Source: Mucilaginibacter sp. (GTDB taxonomy: Bacteria > Bacteroidota > Bacteroidia > Sphingobacteriales > Sphingobacteriaceae). Taken from it: a stretch of DNA of 8,309 nucleotides. Location of the stretch: NCBI GenBank assembly GCA_025934475.1, contig JAICXZ010000098.1:1-8309 (forward strand), written 5' to 3'. The translations under genes and the position numbers were made by a program. The notes below the pieces were generated by a model, which was not told the origin of the DNA, did not search any database, and worked only from the letters and a program-made list of their open reading frames with translations. Positions 1-6,131 of this stretch are shown here, in pieces. How positions within the stretch are numbered: position 1 is the first letter of the stretch; the number at the start of each line of letters is the position of its first letter.

Positions 1-40
1 CGTAAAGTTAGAGAAATTATTTGTGATGCCGATTAGTGAT

Positions 41-56
41 TTGTTAACTTGTTAAC
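41..56. repeat. Tandem 8-bp repeat TTGTTAAC x2
   Basis: Two perfect adjacent copies of TTGTTAAC lie at 41-48 and 49-56, at the left edge of the structured stretch upstream of the ankyrin-repeat gene. GTTAAC is palindromic, so the pair could be a tandem protein-binding site, but nothing shows that directly. GTTAAC words also recur at 4913-4941 upstream of the M28 peptidase gene. The function is unknown and chance is possible in AT-rich intergenic DNA. Confidence 0.4.
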
Positions 57-64
57 GGTGGTTG

Positions 65-178
65 GTCCGAAAGTCGGCATAAGTCCGAAAATCATCTACT
101 GTCCCCGCGGGGTCTCTCGCAGAGGACCCTGCGGCACCGTGATCATCTTTCGGACTTACGCGGACATCCGGACTCCGG
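65..178. repeat. GC-rich structured intergenic element (inverted GTCCG/CGGAC repeats)
   Basis: This stretch is visibly richer in GC than its surroundings. AAGTCCGAAA at 81-90 is exactly complementary to TTTCGGACTT at 148-157, giving a 10-bp outer stem. Inside it are a perfect palindrome, CCCCGCGGGG (103-112), and a hairpin whose arms GGGTCTCT (110-117) and AGAGGACCC (121-129) enclose a 3-base loop with one bulged G at 125; the two overlap slightly and would be alternatives. GTCCG occurs at 65 and 83, and its complement CGGAC at 151, 161 and 169, so the left and right halves mirror each other. It could be an intergenic repeat family member, a structured 5' leader of the ankyrin gene, or a small RNA. 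I do not recognise a known riboswitch, and no credible protein is encoded here. Confidence 0.5.
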
Positions 179-262
179 CCACCAAAGGGTCGGAATTATC
201 CACAATTGTCAAGTTATTAACCTCTCGGCCCTTAACCCAATTTTTTTAGTAATATTGAAGCT

Positions 263-910
263 ATGAGTATAGAACTGTTGGAGGAATACATCGCATCCGG
301 CGACCTGGCCGGCATTGGTACCCTTTTGCAGCAAAATCCTGAACTGGCAAAAACGAAGACATCACATAATGTGTCGCCGCTCATGCTTTCGTGCTACTAC
401 AAGAAGCCGGAGGTTACTGCGTTGTTGCTGAAATACACCGATAACCTTAACCTTTTTGAGGCTTGTGCAGCTGGTAAATTTGATGTAGTAGCGCACTTGT
501 TATACTCACATCCTGATGCAGTAAATGAATATGCCGAAGACGGTTTCACGCCGCTTGGATTGGCATGTTATTTCGGGCAATTTGAGGTGGCCAGGTACCT
601 GGTACTCAAGGGCGCCCAGGTAAATCTGCCATCCAACAACGGCTTTAATGTGTTCCCGATACATTCAGCAACGGCAGGCAACTATACTGACATCACCCGG
701 ATGCTGATTGACAATGGCGCCAATGTAAACGTAAAACAACAGGCCGGTGCAACTCCACTGCACACAGCCGCTCAAAACGGTAATCTCGATATCCTTATCT
801 TGCTCCTGGAACATGGCGCCGAGACCAACGCTCGCATGGAAGGCGGCAAAATGCCTGCGGATCTCGCCCGCGAAAAAGGCTTTAAGGAAATAGCTGATAT
901 ATTGGAATAA
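263..910 (+). CDS. Ankyrin-repeat protein
   Basis: A 215-residue protein made almost wholly of ankyrin repeats, which form stacked helix-turn-helix scaffolds for protein-protein contacts. The clearest repeats start near residues 94 (GFTPLGLACYFGQFEVARYL, ending KGAQVN), 127 (ending NGANVN at 156) and 162 (GATPLHTAAQNGNLDILILL, ending HGAETN). A last partial repeat covers 194-215, and degenerate ones lie near 3-30, 36-58 and 62-88. The consensus TPLH is intact at 164-167, with variants TPLG at 96 and FPIH at 131. There is no signal peptide or membrane segment, so it is probably cytoplasmic; its partner cannot be told. The ATG at 263 is preceded by AT-rich sequence without a Shine-Dalgarno motif, as is usual in Bacteroidota. 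It lies downstream of a structured element and ends just before an inverted repeat, so it is probably transcribed alone. Confidence 0.93.
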   Translation: MSIELLEEYIASGDLAGIGTLLQQNPELAKTKTSHNVSPLMLSCYYKKPEVTALLLKYTDNLNLFEACAAGKFDVVAHLLYSHPDAVNEYAEDGFTPLGLACYFGQFEVARYLVLKGAQVNLPSNNGFNVFPIHSATAGNYTDITRMLIDNGANVNVKQQAGATPLHTAAQNGNLDILILLLEHGAETNARMEGGKMPADLAREKGFKEIADILE

Positions 911-915
911 TTGCG

Positions 916-946
916 ATTTCGAATTTCGGAATTCCAATTTCGAAAT
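916..946. terminator. Inverted repeat after ankyrin gene, probable terminator
   Basis: ATTTCGAA at 916-923 is perfectly complementary to TTCGAAAT at 939-946, and the stem can continue inward around a central GGAATTCC palindrome (928-935) with two mismatches. It starts five bases after the ankyrin stop codon and is followed by ATTTTA rather than a clean T-run. This placement fits a transcription terminator for the ankyrin gene, although the stem is AT-rich and therefore weak. Confidence 0.5.
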
Positions 947-1040
947 TATTTTAGAGTTCTTCCAAAGCGAAAGATGCTTGCGCCTAACAATAAGCACTTT
1001 GCAAGCTCCGTTATGTATGCTCAAATTAAACCGTTATCAA

Positions 1041-2369
1041 ATGATCAGGAGGATCTCTCTTTACTGCTTTTTGGTGCTCATTAGCAGTTCCTGCGTAAGG
1101 CATCACATTAACAAACCCAAACTCGACAGTTTATTGACATTGATCGAAAGTAAAAATAAGGCTATGGGCGGCCTGGCAATTTCGGTGAATGGCGGAGTTG
1201 TATATTCGAGGTACATCGGTTACCGCTCTGTGAACGGCGATCTAAAAATAGCACCCGACAGTCATACTTTATATAAGGTTGGCTCTATAACCAAGATGTT
1301 TACTGCGACCATGATCTTTCAGCTTATTGAGGAAGGTAAGCTGAAATTGACTGATCGGTTGGCCAACTGGTTCCCTCAGTTGGCGAATGCGCAAAAGATA
1401 ACCATCGGTAATATGCTCGATCACCGGAGCGGATTGCATAATTTCACCAGCGATACCATCTACTGGCGCTACCTGACCAGGCCGCATACGGAAGCGGAAA
1501 TGACTGCCATGTTTGCAAAGCAAAAATCTGATTTTGAACCCGATGAAAAGGCCGAATATAGCAACACCAACTTTGTTTTATTAGGCTATATCATTGAGAA
1601 GATCACAAAAAAAGCATATTCCGAGAATCTGAAAGATCGTATAACTTCTAAAATCGGCTTGAATGACACCTATTATGGTGCCGGTGCTACACCCCGGCCA
1701 AATGAAGCTCGGGCATACGCCTTTGCCGTAAAATGGACATCGATGCCGGAAACCGATATGTCCATACCAGCGGGTGCAGGAGCAATTTTATCTACGCCAA
1801 CCGATTTGACGAAATTTATCGAAGCCATGTTTGCGGGTAAACTGATCAGCATGGATCATTTGAACCTGATGAAAACGATGAATGAGAACTATGGCATGGC
1901 TATGTTTGAAATGGATTTCGACGGTAAAAAGGGATATGGGCATACCGGTGGCATGGATTGCTTCAGGTCGATACTCACTTATTTCCCGGATGAAAAACTA
2001 GCCATCGCATATTGCTCGAACGGTGGCGCATACTCGATTGATAAGGTTAGAGACGCTGCGCTTAATATTTATTTTAATAAACCTTTTACATTCCCCGAAT
2101 TTAAAACTACCCGGCTAAAACCTGAAGTCCTTGACAAATACCTCGGCGTGTATTCAAGTAAGGAACTACCTTTTAAGACCACCATTACAAGAGAAAATAC
2201 TACCCTGATAGCACAGGGAACCGGGCAGCCACAGTTTGCGCTTGTGCCGGTAGCGCAGGATAGGTTTGTTATTGATGAAACTGGCACCATATTGGATTTT
2301 GAACCGTCGAAAAATCGATTTGTGTTGGAGCAGGGTGATGCTGAGGCGTATTTTACCAAAGATAAATAA
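1041..2369 (+). CDS. Serine hydrolase, class C beta-lactamase/penicillin-binding fold, probable lipoprotein
   Basis: A 442-residue member of the beta-lactamase family (Pfam PF00144), the group of AmpC, D-Ala-D-Ala carboxypeptidases and esterases. All three active-site motifs are present: SITK at residues 82-85 (nucleophile Ser82, general base Lys85), YSN at 173-175, and HTG at 301-303 in place of the KTG box. A separate C-terminal domain of about 80 residues (roughly 360-442) follows, as in many Bacteroidota members with a small beta-rich tail. HTG rather than KTG favours a peptidase or esterase over a true beta-lactamase, but the substrate cannot be read from sequence. I chose the ATG at 1041 because it gives a textbook lipoprotein signal (MIRR, hydrophobic stretch, then SSSC with Cys18), which predicts a periplasmic membrane-anchored enzyme. 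An ATG at 1017 and a TTG at 978 are in frame but would bury that signal. The hairpin at 2378-2393 follows the gene. Confidence 0.92.
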   Translation: MIRRISLYCFLVLISSSCVRHHINKPKLDSLLTLIESKNKAMGGLAISVNGGVVYSRYIGYRSVNGDLKIAPDSHTLYKVGSITKMFTATMIFQLIEEGKLKLTDRLANWFPQLANAQKITIGNMLDHRSGLHNFTSDTIYWRYLTRPHTEAEMTAMFAKQKSDFEPDEKAEYSNTNFVLLGYIIEKITKKAYSENLKDRITSKIGLNDTYYGAGATPRPNEARAYAFAVKWTSMPETDMSIPAGAGAILSTPTDLTKFIEAMFAGKLISMDHLNLMKTMNENYGMAMFEMDFDGKKGYGHTGGMDCFRSILTYFPDEKLAIAYCSNGGAYSIDKVRDAALNIYFNKPFTFPEFKTTRLKPEVLDKYLGVYSSKELPFKTTITRENTTLIAQGTGQPQFALVPVAQDRFVIDETGTILDFEPSKNRFVLEQGDAEAYFTKDK

Positions 2370-2377
2370 CGGTTGCC

Positions 2378-2393
2378 TGGTATTGCGATACCA
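2378..2393 (+). terminator. Hairpin after serine hydrolase gene
   Basis: TGGTAT and ATACCA form a perfect 6-bp stem with a TGCG loop, starting eight bases after the serine hydrolase stop. AT-rich sequence with a T-rich tract (2408-2421) lies a little further on rather than directly at the stem base. It is probably a modest terminator separating this gene from the wall hydrolase gene, which starts 90 bases after the stop. Confidence 0.5.
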
Positions 2394-2459
2394 AATAATA
2401 TTGGGGTATTTATTTTTATTATAATTGCTAACTTTATTTGGTAAATCCATGCTACCCCG

Positions 2460-3161
2460 ATGACCGGCGACGATATTGTTCTCTTAGGCGATAAACACGT
2501 TGGCGAACCTTATGCTCTTGGCGCACGCGTCGCCAAGGATAATGCTGATTACAAAGGTCCCTGGGATTGCACCGAATTTGTCAGCTGGCTCTACTACCAG
2601 GTTTTCGGCATTTTGTACGGGTGCGATAACAACCAGGGCAATCCACATACTTACGAAACTTATAGCGGCTCCTGGGCTCGCGACGCTCATACTTTGGGGC
2701 AAATTATTACGGTAGAAGAAGCCAAAGCAACCCCCGGCGCTGCTATTTTACGTTTTGCCGGCAGCGGCGAAGTGGGGCATATTGCCATTTCGGATGGCAA
2801 TGGAGGAACTGTTGAAGCGCACGGACGTACTGATGGCATAACCAATTCGGTTGTTGACGGACGACGCTGGGATATGGGTATCCTGGTTCCCGGCGTTACT
2901 TACAAATCCAATCAAATTATCCCTTACAATCCGCCTACAATGGTCATCTATCGACTGACCCATCCTAACATGGTCTCGCCGGATGTAGGCAAAATACAAA
3001 CTGCTTTAACCCGCAAGGGATTCGATACCGAAGCTGTCGACAATATCTTTGGCGAGCTGACTTTCCGAGCTGTAAAACTGTTCCAGGATTCGGTGGGCTT
3101 AAACCCCGATGGAGAGGTGAGCGCGCTTACTGCGGCTGCTTTGGGGGTGAATTTTAGATAA
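2460..3161 (+). CDS. NlpC/P60- or CHAP-like peptidoglycan hydrolase with C-terminal peptidoglycan-binding domain
   Basis: A 233-residue two-domain protein. The N-terminal part (about 10-150) looks like a papain-fold cell-wall amidase or peptidase: a cysteine in the helix start DCTEFVSWLYYQVFG (Cys37), a PGAAILRF strand (92-99) typical of these folds, and a histidine in GHIAI (His107), with His121 in EAHG as possible third residue. The C-terminal part (about 168-230) matches a peptidoglycan-binding domain of the PF01471 type, with its IQTALTRKGF, DNIFGELTFRAVKLFQ and GLNPDGEV elements. The family call (NlpC/P60 versus CHAP) is uncertain. No signal peptide, lipobox or membrane segment is visible, which is unusual for an enzyme that must reach the wall; an ATG at 2449 is out of frame and soon stops, so it does not supply one. 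A phage-type lysin, an effector delivered by a secretion machine, or non-classical release are all possible; no phage genes are adjacent. Confidence 0.8.
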   Translation: MTGDDIVLLGDKHVGEPYALGARVAKDNADYKGPWDCTEFVSWLYYQVFGILYGCDNNQGNPHTYETYSGSWARDAHTLGQIITVEEAKATPGAAILRFAGSGEVGHIAISDGNGGTVEAHGRTDGITNSVVDGRRWDMGILVPGVTYKSNQIIPYNPPTMVIYRLTHPNMVSPDVGKIQTALTRKGFDTEAVDNIFGELTFRAVKLFQDSVGLNPDGEVSALTAAALGVNFR

Positions 3162-3162
3162 A

Positions 3163-3265
3163 TTGTCTGAATCGGAATTTACAGAATTTGAAAAATAACA
3201 GAATTAAACCGAGCAAGTTTGAAATTCTGCAAATTCGTTAATTCTGTAAATTCTGATTCAGACAA
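3163..3265. terminator. Long inverted repeat between convergent genes, bidirectional terminator-like element
   Basis: The arms at 3163-3188 and 3240-3265 are 26 bases each and complementary apart from one position, which becomes a G-U wobble in plus-strand RNA and a C-A mismatch in minus-strand RNA. Inside, CAGAATT at 3199-3205 pairs with AATTCTG at 3223-3229, and GAATTTG at 3184-3190 can pair alternatively with CAAATTC at 3230-3236. The whole element is built from recurring AATTCTG/CAGAATT words. It fills the gap between the stop codons of the wall hydrolase (3161) and the M28 peptidase (3269), so it can stop transcription from both sides. There is no proper T-run, so its mechanism may differ from a classical intrinsic terminator. 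I recall similar repeats between genes in related genomes, but cannot check here. Confidence 0.8.
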
Positions 3266-3268
3266 AAG

Positions 3269-4852
3269 TTAAAAGCCACCATGCCTGTTTGGTTTCACAG
3301 GCTCAGGCCATTTAGTTGGCTCACCTGTTTTGCGGTCGGCGGGCAATACACTTTTATCACGTGAAGTAGTTACCGGGTCCTCGCAGGCTTCGTAGGCCAG
3401 GATGGCAGCTAATATGGCGTTCTTTTGTACTTCGTCAAACACGATCTTGTCATAGGTATCGCGATTGGTATGCCAGGTATAAACGCCGTAGTCCCAGCTC
3501 AAAGAACCGAGCGAGAATGCAGGTGCGCCAGCAGCTACAAATGATGCAAAATCCGACCCACCACGCCCGGGCGCTCCCGGAAATGTAGTTTTTATGCTGT
3601 CGCGGATATTGGAAGGTGCATGTGAAAGCCAGCGACTAAGATAATCATAAGCGTTCAGGAAGCCTTGTCCCGACATGTTCACAACCCTGCCGGTGCCATT
3701 ATCCTGGTTAAATACGGCTTGTACGTTTTTTACAATTTCAGGGTGATCCTCAACGAAAGCACGCGAACCATTTAAGCCTTCCTCTTCGCTGCCCCAATCG
3801 CCGATAATGATGGTCCTTTTCGGGTTAGGATATACTTTTTTGAGAATGCGGATAGCCTCCATCATCGTTAACGTGCCGGTGCCGTTGTCTGTCGCTCCCG
3901 TGCCGCCGTCCCATGAATCAAAGTGAGCAGATAGGACCACATATTCATCAGGCTTTTCAGTTCCTTTAATCTCGCCAATCACATTGAAGGCTGGCATCGG
4001 GCCCAACTCTTTCGATTCGGTATGCACGGCAATCACCGGTTTTACCCCCGATTCGATCAGCCTGAAAAGCAACGTATAATCTTCAAGGCCGATATCAACC
4101 GTTGGCACTTTTTTGGTATTGGCGCTAAATATTTTATCCACACCAAAACCCGCCGACCAGGTGCAGCTCACAATGCCCACAGCGCCTGCCTCTTCAAGCG
4201 CATGAGGTAATGTACCCGAAACGACGCCCATGGTATAACCGGTTTTGCGGATGCGCTCGCGCCAGGCAGCGGTTGCCTTGGTGCGTTCGTCCTTCATTTT
4301 GTCAAACTCTTCTTTGGTGCCGTAGTCGCGCCAGTTCTCATCCGAGCGACCTGTCGGTTGATTCATGCTGATCATCACAAACTTGCCTTTGACAGTGGGG
4401 AGCCAGGCTTTAAATGCGTTGCTATCCGCCAGGTCCGGCAGGATGATCACTTCAGCAGTCACGGTTTTTTTGCCGGTACCGGGGCTCCAGGCCAGCTGAG
4501 TACCCTCCAGTGTTTTTACCCGCGGCGAAACCATATCGATGTGTGATATACCGCGTTCCCAGCCGCGCCACTCGCCCCATTTTTCGAGATGCGCGTCAAT
4601 ACCCCAGCTTTTGTATTTGGCTACGGCCCAGTCGCCGGCTTGCTGCATCTGCGGCGTACCCACCAGCCGCGGACCTATGCCGTCGAACAACTCATGCGCC
4701 ATCGGCTGCAACTGCGAATTATCGGTTTCTTCTTTAATGATTTGATCGACAACCGGATCCTTGCTTTGTTGTGCGAAGGTTGGAATAGCGTAAGCTGTCG
4801 TCAATACAAGGCATAATGACGCAGCGCGAAAGGGTAGGGTAGTAATCTTCAT
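3269..4852 (-). CDS. Secreted M28 family zinc metallopeptidase with inserted PA-like domain
   Basis: A 527-residue exported aminopeptidase or carboxypeptidase of family M28, resembling the carboxypeptidase Q branch. The signal peptide covers about residues 1-28 (cleavage after TFA, before QQS). The dinuclear zinc site is complete: His310 and Asp312 in SAHFDSWD, bridging Asp322 in GATDNGTG, catalytic Glu356 and zinc ligand Glu357 in GSEEEGL, Asp384 in NQDNG, and His461 in TWHTNRDTYD. Residues about 130-280 hold a protease-associated (PA) type insert, including EEAGAVGIVS, which is usual in this branch. The product should act in the periplasm or outside the cell, releasing amino acids from peptides. 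The ATG at 4852 is the natural start because it begins directly with the signal peptide. The gene stands alone, bounded by a terminator upstream and the long inverted repeat after its stop. Confidence 0.96.
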   Translation of the reverse strand: MKITTLPFRAASLCLVLTTAYAIPTFAQQSKDPVVDQIIKEETDNSQLQPMAHELFDGIGPRLVGTPQMQQAGDWAVAKYKSWGIDAHLEKWGEWRGWERGISHIDMVSPRVKTLEGTQLAWSPGTGKKTVTAEVIILPDLADSNAFKAWLPTVKGKFVMISMNQPTGRSDENWRDYGTKEEFDKMKDERTKATAAWRERIRKTGYTMGVVSGTLPHALEEAGAVGIVSCTWSAGFGVDKIFSANTKKVPTVDIGLEDYTLLFRLIESGVKPVIAVHTESKELGPMPAFNVIGEIKGTEKPDEYVVLSAHFDSWDGGTGATDNGTGTLTMMEAIRILKKVYPNPKRTIIIGDWGSEEEGLNGSRAFVEDHPEIVKNVQAVFNQDNGTGRVVNMSGQGFLNAYDYLSRWLSHAPSNIRDSIKTTFPGAPGRGGSDFASFVAAGAPAFSLGSLSWDYGVYTWHTNRDTYDKIVFDEVQKNAILAAILAYEACEDPVTTSRDKSVLPADRKTGEPTKWPEPVKPNRHGGF

Positions 4853-4912
4853 GCATCTAAATTAGAAAATATGCAGAAGATTACTTAGTGTATTGAGATT
4901 GTTACAGATGCT

Positions 4913-4944
4913 GTTAACTGGTGATTGGTTAACCAGTTAACTGG
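4913..4944. repeat. Nested GTTAAC palindromes upstream of M28 peptidase gene
   Basis: CCAGTTAACTGG at 4933-4944 is a perfect 12-bp palindrome. Its left part also belongs to a 10-bp inverted repeat, GTTAACTGGT (4913-4922) with ACCAGTTAAC (4932-4941), separated by nine bases. The site lies about 60-90 bases before the M28 start codon, in the range of a promoter or operator, and 11 bases from the terminator of the GerW-like gene. A dimeric regulator site is a reasonable guess, but a leader hairpin or repeat remnant fits equally well. Confidence 0.4.
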
Positions 4945-4954
4945 CTGTTAGTTA

Positions 4955-4995
4955 AAAAGAGGAATTAGCAACCGCAGGCTACTAATTCCTCTTTT
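4955..4995 (-). terminator. Intrinsic terminator of the DUF2953-GerW operon
   Basis: AAAAGAGGAATTAG at 4955-4968 and CTAATTCCTCTTTT at 4982-4995 form a perfect 14-bp stem with a 13-base loop. On the minus strand the stem runs straight into five T residues (4954-4958 read in reverse), giving the classical stem plus U-tract. It lies 15 bases after the stop codon of the GerW-like gene, so it ends that transcript before the M28 gene. On the plus strand the stem also ends in TTTT, so it may work both ways. Confidence 0.88.
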
Positions 4996-5010
4996 CGTTA
5001 GGGCTTTAGC

Positions 5011-5397
5011 TTAAGCGTGCGCCGGTTGTTTCTCTTTGGCTTTGTCAAATATCTTTTCCATGATATCCGGTGCCTTTTCAACCAAAGCCTCAATGCCCCT
5101 TGAGTGCCTGGTAGAGATAAACTGGATATTGTCGCCATTTACTGCTAAAAAACCTACGGGTCCAAGGCCTATACCTGCTGCGCCCATGGCGCCGAAACCT
5201 TCGCCTTCGCCGGTATTTTTATTGTTGCCTTTTCCTTTGCCTTCACCGGCACCGCTGCCTAGTCCCAGACCGACTGATATAACCGGTACACATATAAACG
5301 GGCCCAGTTGGAATTGCTGACCGATAACAGTTTCTGTCTTTGCTTCCGTGCGGAGAAACTCGGTTAGTTTGCCGAGCATTTCATCTAAGTTTTCCAT
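5011..5397 (-). CDS. GerW/YtfJ family protein (Spore_YtfJ domain)
   Basis: A 128-residue protein of the YtfJ/GerW family (Pfam PF09579). Family hallmarks are a helical start (ENLDEMLGKLTEFLR), the core ETVIGQQFQLGPFICVPVIS at 22-41, a glycine-rich segment from 43 to about 80 with a charged GEGKGKGNN stretch, then the strand PVGFLAVNGDNIQFIS (80-95) and a C-terminal helix (about 103-122). It is slightly shorter than Bacillus homologues. In Bacillus subtilis GerW is linked to spore germination, but homologues occur widely in non-sporulating bacteria, so no spore role should be assumed here. There is no signal peptide. The ATG at 5397 lies inside the end of the DUF2953 gene (13-base overlap), so the two are almost certainly translationally coupled, and the terminator at 4955-4995 follows. 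Confidence 0.9.
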   Translation of the reverse strand: MENLDEMLGKLTEFLRTEAKTETVIGQQFQLGPFICVPVISVGLGLGSGAGEGKGKGNNKNTGEGEGFGAMGAAGIGLGPVGFLAVNGDNIQFISTRHSRGIEALVEKAPDIMEKIFDKAKEKQPAHA

Positions 5398-5915
5398 GTT
5401 CGTGTTTTTAATGATGAATAAATAAAAGCCCTTGACACCCGGGCCAGGTTATTTTTGATTTCAAGAATGAGCTGATTTCTCCCGGAAAAATTCACCGATA
5501 TGTTTTGACCACTCAAAATGCTCACAGTATAAACTGCCGGATATAAAATGCCGTTAAAAGCTGGGTTACCAGTGTCGGCAGTCAAGTAAAAACGTTTTAC
5601 TTTAAAGGTTTTTAATACAGCCAGTATTGTTGCGAATGATATAGGTTTTCTTTTGACCGGCTTTTTATTTTCGGGTGGTTTTGATGTGGTTTTAGGCTTA
5701 GCTTTACGGGCAAGAAGATCGAATCGTTTTTGCCACCAGGCGACTTCCAGATCTATCCAAATACCATCGCCTGTTATTAATAGTGCTGCGCTGGCAAGCC
5801 TGTGAAACCTGATTCTGAAAATATCAGCATCGGTGTCGATCTCGAGGTAAAACGGCGCCGTTAAGAGGTAAAATACCAGCAAAAAAACAGGAAGTAAAAT
5901 CCAAACCCAAACCAC
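5385..5915 (-). CDS. DUF2953 (YtfI-like) membrane-anchored protein
   Basis: A 176-residue protein with one strong hydrophobic N-terminal segment (about 3-22, WVWILLPVFLLVFYLL), a first beta-rich stretch (about 23-62), a lysine/proline-rich linker (71-92) and a C-terminal part containing KVKRFYLTADTGNPAFNGIL (105-124). This architecture and the overlap with a GerW-like gene match the DUF2953 family, whose Bacillus member ytfI is paired with ytfJ/gerW. The family name therefore rests on both sequence pattern and context. It is probably an inner-membrane protein; the biochemical role is unknown. The start is a GTG at 5915; no upstream in-frame ATG is visible, and starting here places the membrane segment at the very N-terminus, as in the family. 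No perfect promoter consensus precedes it. Confidence 0.82.
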   Translation of the reverse strand: MVWVWILLPVFLLVFYLLTAPFYLEIDTDADIFRIRFHRLASAALLITGDGIWIDLEVAWWQKRFDLLARKAKPKTTSKPPENKKPVKRKPISFATILAVLKTFKVKRFYLTADTGNPAFNGILYPAVYTVSILSGQNISVNFSGRNQLILEIKNNLARVSRAFIYSSLKTRTWKT

Positions 5916-5986
5916 TGTTGTACTATTAATTGCACCAAGTTAAACAGTGTCAGACAGTAATAAAATGACCTTAGTCAGCTTCGTGA

Positions 5987-6100
5987 ATGATATTGGCCAG
6001 TGACCGAAGCATAATCCGTATCAGCGAACATGGTTTAACAGATGAAGCTTACGAGGAGAGCGCTGTTGGAAAATATTTATCAGGGGTTTTGAGAGAGTAG
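5987..6100 (+). CDS. Possible 37-residue small ORF, doubtful
   Basis: Between the DUF2953 start and the DUF4342 stop an ATG at 5987, immediately preceded by an in-frame TGA, opens a 37-residue frame ending in TAG at 6098-6100. The product begins MILASDRSIIRISEHGL and ends KYLSGVLRE, with an ordinary, mostly hydrophilic composition. It has no recognised domain. It is the only plus-strand candidate amid minus-strand genes and its stop overlaps the inverted repeat at 6099-6131. A short random frame or a remnant of a decayed gene is as likely as a real small protein. Confidence 0.2.
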   Translation: MILASDRSIIRISEHGLTDEAYEESAVGKYLSGVLRE

Positions 6101-6131
6101 ATTTGCGAAGTTTCAAAAACTTCGCAAATCT
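6099..6131. terminator. Perfect 15-bp inverted repeat after DUF4342 gene
   Basis: AGATTTGCGAAGTTT at 6099-6113 and AAACTTCGCAAATCT at 6117-6131 are perfectly complementary around a 3-base loop, and the repeat directly abuts the DUF4342 stop codon (6132-6134). On the minus strand it is followed by ACTCTC, not a T-run, so termination would not follow the simple U-tract rule. It may act as a terminator, a 3'-end RNA stabiliser, or be a copy of a dispersed palindromic repeat. Confidence 0.7.

Noticed and set aside
49..249. 66-codon plus-strand frame across the structured leader
   Set aside because: It begins at TTG, runs through the inverted repeats, and its product has no recognisable pattern; the open frame is explained by the high GC content of the element.
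665..1024. 119-codon minus-strand frame opposite the ankyrin gene end
   Set aside because: It overlaps the clear ankyrin repeats in antisense and runs through the inverted repeat; no domain is visible.
1041..2369. Antibiotic-resistance beta-lactamase
   Set aside because: The catalytic motifs fit the wider serine hydrolase family; HTG replaces KTG and the C-terminal domain is typical of non-resistance peptidases or esterases, so a resistance claim is not supported.
2429..2440. Promoter TAACTTTA / TTTATTTG before the wall hydrolase gene
   Set aside because: Each box deviates from TAnnTTTG by one base and no TTG lies at the required distance, so it was not listed.
3163..3265. CRISPR-like or insertion sequence end
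   Set aside because: The repeats are short words within one hairpin without regular spacers, and no transposase or target duplication is present.
5011..5397. Evidence of sporulation
   Set aside because: The family name refers to spores, but homologues are widespread in non-sporulating bacteria and no other spore gene is present.
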